In this document: piece after piece, positions 1-11,826 of the stretch | Layout of the letters: each line of letters begins with the position of its first letter | Numbering within the stretch: position 1 is the first letter of the stretch | DNA from: Mesodorylaimus sp. YZB2_4 | Taxonomy: Eukaryota > Nematoda > Enoplea > Dorylaimida > Dorylaimidae | Length of the DNA: 64,000 bases | Assembly: GCA_030248295.1 (NCBI GenBank) | Contig: JASANH010000770.1 | Location: 868,001 to 932,000 of the forward strand | Reading direction: 5' to 3' | The notes under the pieces: generated by a model | Told to the model about the DNA's origin: nothing | Seen by the model: only the letters and a program-made list of their open reading frames with translations | Databases searched by the model: none | Translations under genes and position numbers: made by a program

Positions 1-940
1 TCGGATATTAGAGAGAGAATGACCGCCCACCTCTTCCGCGCCGCCACCCCATACAAACCCCTCATCTGAAAAAAACTCCAATATAGTTTTTCGTTTCGAA
101 GAAATATCAGGAAATGTGAAACTGAGCAGGCATTACTTAGTTATAAATGTATGATCGTCAGCTACAGTAGGTCACTCTCACAGCCAGTCACATGCGTACC
201 TTTGGGTGTTAAAGACAAGATTTGAACTAATTAGAGTAAAATTCAAGGTCGAATAACAAATTTCCAATCATATCTATCTGGCGACCACCCGAGCAAGACC
301 AAACCAGCAACATGACACCGCTTTCTTTTTCGGGTGCTAGTTTAGGCTAATCTGATGATAAGAATCAAGTCTCGAGTGCACGTATTCGAGCAAACTGAAT
401 TGATAAGATATCAACATGCAAATGAGCAATTAAAAGCTGATAATTTCCAAAGCGGGCTTTGTTTTCCATTTTTGACGCCTCCAATCTTGTGCTAGTGGGT
501 CATAGATAAAGCGACCGCACCTTACATAGGGGAAAGGAGTGTTCGCAAAATGTGGGCAGCTGCGGGGAGGGATAGGCGGCCGATTCTCGACCGCTTCAAG
601 TTTTCAAATCTTGATGACAAAAACAACTCTTCTGCTCCAGTTGACGCGAGGGGAAGTACACATTAACAAGGTGTGTCTTCCTATAGAATGGGGAGCTCTT
701 ATTCTCTCCGAGTTCCATAGGCCCGCATCCATTGTGTCTCAAGATAGTTACAAAATCTCTTTTTGGAAATTTTATTCTCTCACAAACATGTTTTGAAAAA
801 TCCTGGACTTTTCATTTTGAGCTAAAAAAATATTGATTCTAAGGTACATTCAATTGGGTCTTTGAGAGTGTTTTTGTTGACTGGGGGCTATAATATTGAA
901 AGGGGCAGCCGGGGTTGAAACGCGTGAATTTAGCTTTCCC
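1..940. other. non-coding, window start
   Basis: I see no convincing coding exon here. The only recognisable piece lies at about 901-925, a fragment resembling the 3' end of the minus-strand tRNA-Cys found further right. It is the first sign that the tRNA-Cys gene and its flank have been copied repeatedly in this area. Confidence 0.5.
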
Positions 941-1207
941 TCAAATAGTTTTCCACTGACGAATATCTTGCGACTGGAAACCATCTAACATAAAAATAAT
1001 CTCCTCTGATTCAGAGCATTCATGATTGTGTTCCAAAGCCATGAGAATATGAATTATGGATTAAGAGCATAATTATGTAGATCCCTGATAAAAAAGGGGG
1101 CAGCCGGAGTTGAACCGGCGACCTCTCGATTCCTCCTGATCCTTCCAATATTTAGAAGGTTTATTTACACACTGCAGTCGAATGCTCTGCCACTGAGCTA
1201 TGCCCCC
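941..1207 (-). repeat. tRNA-Cys plus 3' flank, duplicated segment copy 1
   Basis: About 150 bases 3' of the tRNA-Cys gene (941-1094) match the flank of the tRNA-Cys gene at 5310-5422. Shared blocks in order are an AAATAGTTT-type block, CCACTGACGAATAT, AAAGCCATGAGAAT, and GTAGATCC followed by a short gap and TGATAAAAAA. The two loci are therefore a segmental duplication of tRNA plus flank rather than independent tRNA insertions. Confidence 0.75.
1095..1207 (-). tRNA. tRNA-Cys(GCA) with 41-nt intron
   Basis: The acceptor stem GGGGGCA/TGCCCCC pairs perfectly, with T as discriminator. A D arm GCTC...GAGC, an anticodon stem TTCGA/TCGAG (one U-G pair) and a T arm GCCGG...CCGGC with loop TTCAACT follow. 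The anticodon loop reads CTGCAG, giving anticodon GCA (Cys). A 41-nt insert sits exactly after position 37, the normal place for a spliced tRNA intron. The mature length would be 72 nt. Start and end were set by the acceptor stem. Confidence 0.92.
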
Positions 1208-1298
1208 TCGCAATTCTTGAGAACCAATAGTCCTGAGTTTGCAACGACATATCTGGCAGGTCCGACGCTCTGAAAGTTCAGGTTTTCCCTCTCTGTCT

Positions 1299-1705
1299 TA
1301 AGCAATTTTATCTGTTTCTATGTTGGGGTTTGATAAATGACTCGGTATCGTATACGTGAGTTTTCTGAAGCTTCTATGACCGAAATTCCATTCGTCATCG
1401 TTAAAATACATCACCTGCCACAAAACTTGAGCTAAAAGCCCGAAAATGCTATAGAAGAGAAAACTAAGTGCTAATACGGATATACCAGTAAAGTAGCATT
1501 CTTTTAAGCAATTTTATCTGTTTCTATGTTGGGGTTTGATAAATGACTCGGTATCGTATACGTGAGTTTTCTGAAGCTTCTATGACCAAAGTTCCATTCG
1601 TCATCGTTAAAATACATCACCTGTCACAAAACTTGAGCTAAAAGCCCGAGATGCTATAGAAGAGGTGCTAATACGGAAGGCTATACCAGTAGAAGTAGCA
1701 TTACT
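1299..1705. repeat. two tandem ~200-bp direct repeats
   Basis: A block starting TAAGCAATTTTATCTG at 1299 is repeated from 1505, an offset of 206 bases. The two copies are nearly identical for about 160 bases and then differ by short indels near GCTATAGAAGAG and the TAGCATT ends. No reading frame is conserved, so it is a local non-coding duplication. Confidence 0.85.
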
Positions 1706-2016
1706 GTAGGCATATGCGCACGGTACCCAGTGTACTCGTAGGTTAGGCTACAAAGGGCTATCTCTCGAAGCTCCATGTTAATACAGTGTAATAAGTACTT
1801 GACTGTAGTTATTCAAGCCATGACTACTATAGTGCTGGCATACGTCATCAATACTGTAAGTGCAATACATTCCCATCTTCATTCCCCATTTTTGCTCACT
1901 GATATAGGACACACGCGCAAACACCCAAAGTATGTGCTATAAATGTAAAAACAGTAAGGAAGTAATCGTTGAAGCAAACACCCGTAAAAATCACACCAAA
2001 TAAGATAAATAAAAGT

Positions 2017-3422
2017 TTACCTTTGACGAGTGATTCGTTTGAGAAACTCTCGCAGACTTTCCCTAAGTCTGTCGTTTATCGCTAGATAAACGACAGGGTT
2101 AACAGAATGATTTATAAACCACACTGACTGTACGCATAAAGTAATAGTACTACTAAAAGCTCCGATAGCATAAACGGTTGTGAAAAATATATGTGCACAT
2201 ATAAATATACATCCGAGAATAAATGATTGTAAAAGCAATTTTATTTCTTTTTTTCTTAGCTCAGCTGTAGATATCATTTGAATTTGTGACCGTGTCTTGT
2301 GAACATAGCGCAATGACATAACGTTAAATGTCATTTCTACGAGAGTGCAGAAAGTATTGAAACTTACGTTTAATGGGGTGAAAATCTGACCCAACTCCAA
2401 AGAAGTATCGAAATCCCAAGTGTAATAGTCGGGCATAAACGGGAACGTGGGGCCTGGTGGGTAGAGAACGTTGGCGTAGAAGCACGGAATGCCCATTATC
2501 AGCCAAGATACAATTTGAAGGAACCATAAGACGGGTTTTCTGAAAACAAAAGTCATGTACAGAAAAGAAAATTGTAAAGGAATCTGAAGAGATTGATGGG
2601 TGGCTTCTGACATGCTGTTATGCAAATATTTGAGCCAAATCCAAGAGAACAACAAAAAAATAGGTGGGAAAAAAGGAAAGGAAGCAGCATCCTTCTAGAG
2701 TCTCATTTTTCATTTCAAATTGACAATAAAAGGCTGCGAAGGCGCTAGAAATTCGGAGGGGGCATAGCTCAGTGGCAGAGCATTCGACTGCAGTGTGTAA
2801 ATAAGCAATCCAAATATTGGACAGCACAGCAGGTATCGAGAGGTCGCCGGTTCAACTCCGGCTGCCCCCTTTATTTTTAGAGGCCGCTGCCAATGACATG
2901 TGTACATGTTCCTGGAACCTACTGAACCTTGTGGCATTCTGAGGAATGCTTGTCTCGCTACCTTGCCACTAGCGGGTAAGGAACCATAAGGTCCTAAATT
3001 TAACCTGAGGACATAATTTCATAATCGCACCTAAATATGGTCTCCTCCAAATGCGGCCGAGTGATCGCAATCCATCGACTGAAAGCGATCAAGGCGAAGA
3101 GTACACAAGTAGTGTACCACGCGCCGATGCATAAAAACGACGCTATGCGGGCAATTATTGGATTCTTCCACCTGGTCACTATCGATATGCCGCTGTATAT
3201 GCCCATCATGGACAGCTCAACACAATCGGCTATGCCCAGATTAATGATAAACGCATAAGTTGGGTTACTCATTTCTGGATCTTTAAAAATCAAGTACGAG
3301 CAAATGCTGTGCAAACTTATGGATAATATTGACCAAACCAGATATACTAATCCGATGATCAGATCTTTAGTAGGTATGATCCCTTCCCCAGTCGCATTAC
3401 CCAACAGCGTATCGTTTTCCAT
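2017..3422 (-). CDS. SRT-like seven-transmembrane chemoreceptor (gene A), 2 exons
   Basis: Exons are 3422-3031 and 2539-2017, giving 304 residues. The first ends in TTTAG|GTGCG and the second follows TTTTCAG. The split arginine codon (AG|A) is shared with the three paralogues at 7.4, 9.9 and 24.1 kb. The start was chosen at MENDTLLG because it lines up with the paralogue starts and leaves a short N-glycosylatable amino end. Conserved marks are NPTYAFIINLGIADCVEL in TM2, FSRWIAITRPHLE after TM3, an extracellular YPPGP...FYTWDFDTS-type loop and HSVNPVVYLAINDRLR in TM7. The overall pattern resembles the nematode SRT chemoreceptor class (known family knowledge; exact class is inference). It is the most diverged of the four and lies on the opposite strand. 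A tRNA-Cys gene sits in its 491-nt intron. Ligand unknown. Confidence 0.85.
2758..2870 (+). tRNA. tRNA-Cys(GCA) with 41-nt intron, inside a receptor intron
   Basis: This is the same gene type as at 1095-1207, on the plus strand. It has the acceptor stem GGGGGCA/TGCCCCC, anticodon loop CTGCAG, intron 2794-2834, and an intact T arm with TTCAACT loop. A T-run (TTTATTTTT) follows the gene and could end Pol III transcription. It lies wholly inside the intron of the minus-strand receptor gene A, so the two units are transcribed head-on. Unlike the other two tRNA-Cys copies, it does not share their 3' flank. Confidence 0.93.
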
Positions 3423-3549
3423 AGCTAGTCGAAGATGGCGAGAGGAGTATCTGTAACAAGGACCTTTGCTACCCCTTCTATGTGAGCAATTGAACGAGCC
3501 CGACACCTTTAATGGAGAAAACTTGCGCAGGTGCTAATTAAACCAATCA

Positions 3550-5150
3550 GACTTATTGAACTCATTATGCCAAGCTTTCGCCGATCACGGCTTCAGTCAT
3601 GAGTGCCTGGCAATCAGGGTAATTACCATCTGCCAGTCACTGGCAGAGTGCCTGACTCGTACTGTCCTCGGACGTGTAAGGAAGACATTTAGGTATGTCG
3701 GGGACACAGTTGCAATTAATAGATCGCGAAAATTCTCGAGTGCCAGCTAGAACAGTCGAGTTCAGTACGGTCAAAGGGCTGCCCCAGTACTCGCACTTTG
3801 TCCGGATCAAGGATTTGCTTGCTTGTTTTGCATTCAGCAACAGTGATAATTTCATGCAGCCAAGTCACTTGGTCTATAAAAATCAATAAATGAGTGGAAG
3901 GGCCCACGCATGGAGGGTACGAGGACTTAACCCCGCAGTAAGAACGATTAACACCCCCTGGCCTACAGTGGATCGATTTTGAGATGGTGGTAGCCTTGTT
4001 CTGGGATCCCTGCGCGCTTGAATGCGACGTTGGCGGTGGACTGGTTAAAGAACACATACCAAATAAGAGCATCCATGTGAAGTGCCCAGTCCATCATGCA
4101 TTCCGTGCCCACCAGGCGCATTGCCCATCATTCAGCCCCCAATCATCCATCATGGGTCAAGGGTAAAATTTATCTTCCCTCCCAAATGATCTCACCAAAG
4201 CTACCGCGCCCGCACCACAGAAAGCGGGCAGGGGTGGAGCATTACCGCTTGGTAGAAATAGGTTGGACCAGAAGATAGAGGGAAGAGGTAGAGACAGCCC
4301 TACCGCTGTTACTAAAAGCAGGTAGGAAAAAGATAGAGTTGCCACTGACTGCATTGCATTTTGCTTTCAAACTCCCATAAGTCTGCACTGGGAAGGAGAT
4401 AAGTTTTCTCCGCTGGCCAAATACATCAAGAAAGGCTACCATTTTCCCTCATTTAGTAATTAGATATATTGACTGGCAAGATTACCTTATCCGCTGTTTA
4501 TTGCTCTCTTTCGTATTGAATTTGGTGCCTGCCCGTTAACAGAGCAGGGTACCCAAATAATAGAAGGGCATGACGGGTGAAAGCCCATGTCTCTGTCTTT
4601 AGATAAGTCTATCTTTACCAGGGGGTACCCTTACCTGCTTTCTGCGGTACAGCCTCGGGCATACATACTGTATGTGATTCTATCTCATGAAGGCCAGTAC
4701 CACTGAAAACGGGCGTCTTTACCAGAATTTAAAGACAGGCTTACCATCAGAAGCATTGCAAGCCTATGATCGTTTTTGAGACGCCTACTGGATCCACTTG
4801 CAAGGCCTGTTTACCATTTGCGTGCCCTTCCTACCCCATCTCCGTGGTGCGGTCTCACGATCAGATCTGAAATTCACCTTTACTAGCACTGTATCTGGTG
4901 CACCGTGCCTGTGCAGTGTACAGCCTTCTCATTTAGCTTCCCCTCATAGGACTTATTTGGTTCGACCTCATCAACCCTCGGAGTTTTCTTCGTGCAGTAC
5001 CCGTGTCCTGGCACAGCCCATGCACATCTCGTTATGATACTTTAAATTGGGAAGAGAGCGGACCACAGAAGCGAAGGGTGGCAGAGCTGATATTGACGAC
5101 AAGACAAAATCATCAAAGTATTCAGACAACTTGGGTCGAAAAATTTAAAT
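3550..5150. other. intergenic, no gene seen
   Basis: Several short overlapping open frames on both strands occur at 3.6-4.4 kb. None has a recognisable domain, consistent splice sites or a signal peptide, and they mutually overlap, so I read the stretch as non-coding. Small inverted motifs around TGCCAGTCACTGGCA (about 3631-3645) are present. Confidence 0.5.
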
Positions 5151-5155
5151 TTACT

Positions 5156-5422
5156 TCTTCCTTAAATAGTTTCCCACTGACGAATATTTTCCTGCCTTTA
5201 ATCCATCTGAATCAATAAAAATCTTTGATTGTGAACATTTTGTTTTCTAAAGCCATGAGAATGCAAAACGCGGTTCTACAGCACATTGAGGTAGATCCTT
5301 GATAAAAAAAGGGGGCAGCCAGAGTTAAACTGGCGACCTCTCGATCCCTGCTGTGCAGCCTGATATTTAGAAGGCTTCTTTGCACTCTGCAGTCGAATGC
5401 TCTGCCACTGAGCTATGCCCCC
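5156..5422 (-). repeat. tRNA-Cys plus 3' flank, duplicated segment copy 2
   Basis: This is the partner of the segment at 941-1207. The flank blocks occur in the same order and orientation relative to the tRNA. It is more diverged than the tRNA body, as expected for an old duplication with selection or conversion on the tRNA. Confidence 0.72.
5310..5422 (-). tRNA. tRNA-Cys(GCA) with intron, probably decayed
   Basis: Acceptor stem, D arm, anticodon loop CTGCAG and a 41-nt intron match the two other tRNA-Cys genes. The T arm reads GCCAG/CTGGC, still paired, but its loop is TTTAACT instead of TTCAACT. The invariant C56, which normally pairs with G19 and lies in the B-box promoter, is therefore lost. 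The intron sequence is also more diverged, though it keeps the CTTCTAAATAT core seen in the copy at 1095. It could be a tRNA pseudogene or a weakly expressed variant. Confidence 0.75.
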
Positions 5423-5429
5423 TCCAAAT

Positions 5430-6570
5430 TATCGCCTTCATTTGTTCGTGAACACATGGCCTCGCCAGCTATATTATGGCTGTGCATTGACAGGGTCTCA
5501 GTGTTATTTATGTAATACCATATGCAATACGCGCCGTGGGATCTGGACATTAAAATTCCCCTGCTAGCTAGATGGTCGATTCCGTTTCAAATTTTAAGCC
5601 CTACTCCCTAATTGCGAACCCTAAAATGCCCGTCGAGGCTTACAGAGTGACCGCATGATAAAACGGCGCGCTGATAAATGCTGACTTTACAGTATATGCT
5701 AATCAACGCACGAAAATGATAGGGGCCAAATAATAGCACGTCCAATAGTGCTTTTGTGAGGCAGCAGTGGCCTTGTCTCATTATGGTCTTTGTGACTAGA
5801 GCTGCACTCCCGTTAGCCCCCGCTGCACAATATGTATTTGCACAGTCAGGTGGCAGTGCGATCACACACAATATTTTATAGCGCAATATAGCAATATTTT
5901 CATCAGAAGTCGTAGGTGGCTCCAAAAAACGGCTTTGTGGAGCGATGATAATACTCTATGAATAGATGGAGGCGATCTCGAGCCGACTTTGACATATTTC
6001 ACGCCCCCAAAGCTAATCCTTATTTTTCAAGAAATAATGAATGAAAGATATAAAAAAAGCTAAAGCTCCTATCGTCGCATTAGTTCAAGGAGCTTCTTCA
6101 AAAGACAGCTTTAAAAAATGATACATGAAATTGAGACATCTTATCATTGAGAACATGCCCACACATGAATCGGTACTGCTTTTTCCGATCATCATTGACG
6201 CGAAAATAAAACGTTGGGGCGTTCAAAATCCGATTCACCTTTGTCCCCGCCCACATTAATCTGTCGCCAAAAAATCAAAAGCCTGTCGACATGTTTTCAG
6301 GAAGCAGCCTTTTCTGATCCTCCGATCTGTTTCGCTGATGGTCACTACGCCTTGAGCACTGCATGAAGCAGTCTCATTCTACATGGCTATCAACCCTCTT
6401 TAGTGGGAGGGGGTCAGCTAGCACTGTCATTCATGGGCCTGACTTTCTCTCTTTCTCTCAAAGATAGAGTGTAGCTAGATTAGAATTTTATTGGGTTTCC
6501 AACCAAGGTCAATGTGTGGCTGACAAAAGAATCCTATGTATTTCATAACGCGTTTTGCATCTTCTGCGTA
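5430..6570. other. intergenic, no gene seen
   Basis: Scattered short frames only. The longest (minus, 5608-5925) has no domain signature, no signal peptide and no supporting splice sites. A SINE-like element begins at about 6574. Confidence 0.5.
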
Positions 6571-6573
6571 GAA

Positions 6574-6872
6574 GCGGCTGCGGTGGTGCAGCTGTTCGGC
6601 ATTTGTCTATTTGTATTGCTTGGCTCATCCTGGGTTTAATTCCAGGCGATTGAGGTCGGTTTGCGAGCCATAAACTCCTGAACCGCGTGCCATTCATATG
6701 GAGGTGCTCCTAGTGGAGACTCACAGAGGGAACTTGCCGTGAGAGCTAGTCACCTCACGGCCCCGCTTATGATATCGGGACTGCCAGCTGTAGGCAAAAC
6801 GGGCGGGAGTCCAGTGGAAACTGGGGGGGGGGGGGGCGCAGGGCCTAACCCACACAAAATTTTTTGTCTCCA
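6574..6872 (+). mobile_element. tRNA-derived SINE-like repeat, copy 1
   Basis: The head has a tRNA-like look, with GCGGTGGTGCAG as an A-box-like block and GGGTTTAATTCCAGG as a B-box-like block. A body follows that is shared with the elements at 22.83 and 28.40 kb. Shared words include GGTTTGCGA, GAGGTGCTCC, CTGCCGTGAGAGCT-type text, GGCAAAACGGG, and a tail running into ACAAAATTTTTTG. The body contains a run of about 14 G. I know of no named family that it matches. Boundaries are approximate. Confidence 0.7.
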
Positions 6873-7390
6873 GATAGAACGCCAACTTTATACAACTCTA
6901 CTACTGTAGGAGTTTCATGTTCACCATAACCTGATTGTATGTACAGTAAGTATTGAAAAAAGTCGATACTTCGAGGAAAACTTACAATATAAACCATCTT
7001 CATCTTTTGCGAAAATATATATTGGCAAATATAGGGTAATAACATTACAGGAGAACCAAGAACGAACTCGAATATGATCGAAAAAGCAGCTAGCTCCATG
7101 CGGAAAGGTCAATCAGTTCTTTACAACCAGACGCTGCTAGACAGTTTTCTAGTGAAGCAAAGCAATGGCAAAAACTTTAAATTATGAACGTAAAAAATAT
7201 AAATACAACAAAATATCGGTGCTGCCTACCCAGGATGCTGGTAGCTCGTGTGACGACTTGGGTTTGAGCGCTCATACCTGGAGCTGGGCGTCACCATGGG
7301 GACACGATCCATTGGTGGTGAATACATATTTTACCTACTAGTCTACTGGAGTTTGACTTGCAGATTGACTCCGCTTTCCTTTTACTAGAT

Positions 7391-8384
7391 ATGGATAACA
7401 GCACGCTTATCACTGCTTCTACTTCGTCCATCGTGGCGGCGACGAAATTAGACATCATCGTTGGCACAGTGTACATCATTTGGGCCATCATCATTATCAA
7501 ATTGCACATCATCTGCTCGTATCTCATGCTCACTGACAAGGAAATGAAGAACCCCACGTACTACTTCATGATCAATATGAGCATAGCCGACTGTATCGAG
7601 TTGTTCACTGTCGGAATCTATGCTGGTATGGTCATCTTGACCAAATACCATAACGACCTACTTCACCGCTTCGCCGCGTTCGTCTGCATCTCTGCGTGGT
7701 ACACCACATGCATACTTTTTGTGCTCATCGCTTTTAGTCGATGGATAGCTCTGACGAAAACCCACATTGCGCAACATGTGTTTCGGTAGGTCGATGGTTT
7801 CATCCCGCCCATTTAATAATCTCACATAAGTTTTCCATTTCAGGAAGTCCGTTCTGTGGTCTCTGCAAGCAGGCTCGTGGTTGCTGATGGGCGTGATCTG
7901 CTTCTACGGCAATGTGCTGTATCCCCCTGGTCCCATGTTCCCCTTCTTGCCGGCCTTCTACACTTGGGATTTCGACACGAGTATCGAGCTAGGTAACTAT
8001 TTTTCGTGGATAAACTTGTTTTTCAACACGTTGTGCAGCGTGCTGGACGTTGGTTTTAATGTTTTATCTTTAATTTGGGTTCACCAAACACGCAAGCAAA
8101 TCATGAGCGTTGCAACAGCGGCAAATAGGCGCAGAGAAATCAAATTATTGGTGCAGTGCTTGATTATAAGCGGTGTGTTTACTTGTGCCCATATATTTTT
8201 CACCACCATGTTCGCTTTGAATTATTACACAGTCGCTGTTACCCTGTGCATTCAGACATTTTGGACCACGAATCATTCTGTGAACCCTATCGTCTATTTA
8301 GGAGTTAACAAAAAGTTAAGAAGACGGTTCTTACAAATCTTTTGCTCCTGTAAAACATCGAACAAGGTTTCTGTTCTTACTTGA
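7391..8384 (+). CDS. SRT-like seven-transmembrane chemoreceptor (gene B), 2 exons
   Basis: Exons 7391-7785 and 7844-8384 are joined by a 58-nt intron (CG|GTAGGT ... TTTCAG|G), giving 311 residues. The start is MDNSTLIT, a glycosylatable N-terminus parallel to MDNKT in gene D. TM2 carries NPTYYFMINMSIADCIEL, the end of TM3 has FSRWIALTKTH, the extracellular loop has YPPGPMFPFLPAFYTWDF, and TM7 has NHSVNPIVYLGVNKKLR, so the receptor looks complete. It is over 90% similar to gene D in exon 2 by eye and probably arose by tandem duplication. Likely a plasma-membrane chemoreceptor of sensory neurons (family inference). Ligand and G protein unknown. Confidence 0.9.
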
Positions 8385-8389
8385 GGGCA

Positions 8390-9880
8390 AAATTTAAACC
8401 CTGGCAACAGAGGAGGAAAGAGAGGTCTAAAAGATATTTCGGTTGTAAGGCTTGGCAAAAATTTACAGCATTGAGAGGATTGAGACGCATTGCTCATAGC
8501 ATCTTTTTAAGCTAGTATTTGATTGTAATGATTTTATCTGCGTTTACGGCACCTACCAATCTGTTTCGATGCTCTTTTATACTTCACCATTATTGCGCTT
8601 TATGCCTCACCATTATTGTATGGCGATGTGCCCACCTTTATTGTGTGCTTAACAAAGTTCAATGGTCGTTTCTTCATGCTATACTCCTTATCTAAAGAAA
8701 ATTGGCAATGTAAAAAATCTTTTTCTGAATTGCGCAAATGCATTAGTGTATTTGGTAGTGCGACCTTCTGCCGAGCAGCCTGGTAGCCATACTTTATCCT
8801 GTGGATGTGACCCCGAAAGTTTTTATCGGAACTGTCAGAAATCTACGTAACAGTGTTTTTACCAGCCATTAAATTACTCATGCAAGCGAACAAGCGATCT
8901 CTAATAAGATTTTATCGCCACAGACTGAGCGGCAGTTTTATTCTTCATCTTTTTTAGTTCACACAAGGGCGTTGCACCGGCTACTATCAAGCATAAAAGG
9001 AACATAAAAAGTCTAGACTGCTAAAAACTCTATTCAAATATTAAACACACAATGAAGAGCTAATGACTCTAATAAACTGTTCCTTGTGAAATCTCTCGAT
9101 TCTACTGAGAAATCTGATATTCTACACAGGCACTTTGTTAGTTTATTTCCCTTAAAATACAAGTGTAAATCAGTTGCTCACACACGACAGCCCTGCTAAA
9201 CAAATCTTTCATTGCTGCTCACAAAAAAGCTGCCCTGGTGGAATTTAATGAGGAGAAAGCTGCCGCCTTATTTCTGCCCTGATACTGCAGACGAACCGGA
9301 TAATTTCCATCAACTCCAGGTCTCAGTTGAGCATTTTCTATAATATAACATTTGCTTCGTGCGTCATTTGCATTCGCGCAGCTTAAATGAGGAGGCGTGC
9401 ATTCTCTCTAAAATACTTTTTTGTCCATTCTCCCTCTCCAGATCTGAGGTTCTCAGGTGGAACTAATTGGCAGAAAAAGTGATCCCACATCAGGCGAGGG
9501 ATCAATAAGATGCAGCTTCTTTTAGTAAAGTTTAAGTTTTCATTTGTTCGGTGTCTTATTTTGAATTCAAAGACTTGCTGCCTCCTAATAACCTCTTCTC
9601 CGGCATGACGCATGACGGGGGGGGGCGGAGGCAGAGCCAACTAAGGTCAGACTTTGCAATGAGTACATCCTGATGACCGTCTGCTGCATGTGAATTAGGA
9701 CTGGCCATTTTCTGATAGAGCCTTGTAAATAGTTCCATAATGAGTCTCTAGATCTCCGAATCTTCATTATAACGGTTATTCTCAACATCCCAGGGGCGGC
9801 TAGTGGGCCTAATGAACAAATGAGGAACACGGGTCGTCTCTTATTCGTCTTGGCACTTTTCACATTCGCAGCCGACACCT
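8390..9880. other. intergenic between receptors B and C
   Basis: No convincing exon. The minus-strand frames at 9.4-9.9 kb overlap one another in three frames and have no domain. A C/G-rich run (GGGGGGGCGG) lies near 9617. Confidence 0.5.
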
Positions 9881-9886
9881 TCTACA

Positions 9887-11826
9887 ATGTTCGATGTTGT
9901 AGGTTTGGACAACTTGACTGCTGTTGCACATTTCACTTATTCGACCCACCATACCATGGGACCATCCATGTCTGATATTATCATAGGCACTGTGTACATC
10001 GTATGGGCCACCATCATCATCACCTTGCATATAATCTGCTCTTGTCTAATACTCACTGACAAGGAAATGAAGAATCCTACCTACTTCTTCATGATCAATA
10101 TGAGCGTGGCCGACTGTATCGAATTGGTCACTGTGGGAATTTATGCCGGCCTGGTTATCTTGACCAAATACGAGAACGACATGCTGGCCCGATTTGCTGC
10201 ATTTATTTGTATCTCGGCGTGGTACGCCTGCAGCATTCTTTTCGTGTTGATAGCATTCAGTCGATGGGTAGCGTTGACAAAACCACACATTGCTAAAGAC
10301 GTATTCAGGTAAGGTTGATGCCTATTAATTAACGATCAGAGAATGTGCGGGAAGCATACCGCACGATGAGCGATTTGAGCAGAGCTTATGACGGTCGGGT
10401 CTACGCAAACTAACACCTCGGCATGCCTAAATTTACTTGCGGACTCTATAGTACCTACCTTCTCTGATTCAGCATCGGGTGTCATGTATTTTTCTTGAGA
10501 GGTTCGTCATCTTTTTTACGCCCCTTTTGCCCGCTCCCCAGACACCCGCTCTCCTTGCCACTGGTTTGCACCATGGTTCATATTCATGTTACCATATCAC
10601 TAGCGTGAGAGCAGGTATGCACACTTGAGGGTGAAAGGGCAAGTCAAGGTTTGAAGGGCGACTCCGAGTAGACTCTTCAGGAATGAGGCCATAAATTGAA
10701 ATTTTACAAATAGGGAAGGGGTAAAAGTGTCTTGTATGACTCTTCACTGAATTAACCTTCTGCATCTTTGTGGAATCGTAAGATAAGCGTGGATCAGTAC
10801 CTCAACACCTATCAGTGCACTGGCTCAGGAAGCCGGTCCACTTTTCCCAAGTCAGATCCAGCACGAGACTAGAACGAGATCAAGGTCAGTGTCCAGTTTG
10901 GTTTGCAGGAATCGGTAAAAGACCCTGCTCGCTCCGCAAGAGCTTCGGGCTTGGGTCCGTCATAGCTTCTTTGACGGCCGACATGTGAGCTACTCCCTGA
11001 CTCTACTGTACATGGCCTTTGTGGTGCGGGCAGGTGACGCTCATTACGAAGTGTCCCTGGACTGCGTACGGTTTGAACCATCCTCTGGTCAGCCCTAGTC
11101 TGTCCTCGGGCGAGCCAAGGATTTCACATGATAGAAAAATTCCGAGCCCCCATATATCCATACAGTAAGGCTTCGGTCTTGCTTCCAAGCTGGAACAATT
11201 CAAATTAGTTCCGGATCAATGTATGTATAACAGACTTTCCTTGACTCTGGGTTAATTAATAACGCTAACCTCAATGTTTTAGAAAACCCGTTCTTCGATC
11301 CCTGCAAGCAGGTTCGTGGTTTCTGATGGGCGTGATCTGCTTCTACGGCAATGTTCTGTATCCCCCTGGTCCCATGTTCCCCTTCTTGCCGGCCTTCTAC
11401 ACTTGGGATTTCGACACGAGTATCGAACTAGGTAACTATTTTTCGTGGATAAACCTGTTTTTCAACACTTTGTGCAGCGTGCTGGGCATGGGCTTCAATG
11501 TTTTATCTTTGATTTGGGTTCATCAAACCCGGAAGCAGGTCATTAGCCTTGCAACAGCGGCAAATCGGCGTAGAGAAATCAAATTATTGGTTCAGTGTTT
11601 CATTATTAGCTGTGTTTTTACATCTGCCCACATTTTTTTCACCACCATGTTCGCTTTAAATTATTACACAGTCTCTGTTACTTTGTGCATTTAGGCCTTC
11701 TGGACTATCAACCATTCTGTAAACCCCATGGTCTATTTGGGGGTGAATAGAAAGCTAAGACGGCGGTTTTTTGGTGTTTTATGTTTGTGTAAGAAACCAA
11801 ACCATATTGCTGTAATGACTAGGTAG
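9887..11826 (+). pseudogene. SRT-like chemoreceptor (gene C) with premature stop
   Basis: Exon 1 is 9887-10308 and exon 2 starts at 11283 after TTTTAG, with the same split arginine codon as its paralogues. The 974-nt intron is much longer than in gene B. All receptor marks are present up to TVSVTLCI. There TAG (11692-11694) replaces the CAG found in genes B and D, just before TM7. The same frame stays open after the stop to a natural end at 11824-11826, reading AFWTINHSVNPMVYLGVN and a basic tail. The damage is thus a single C-to-T substitution. It is either a young pseudogene, a natural null allele, or a readthrough gene. A truncated product would lack TM7. Confidence 0.88.
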
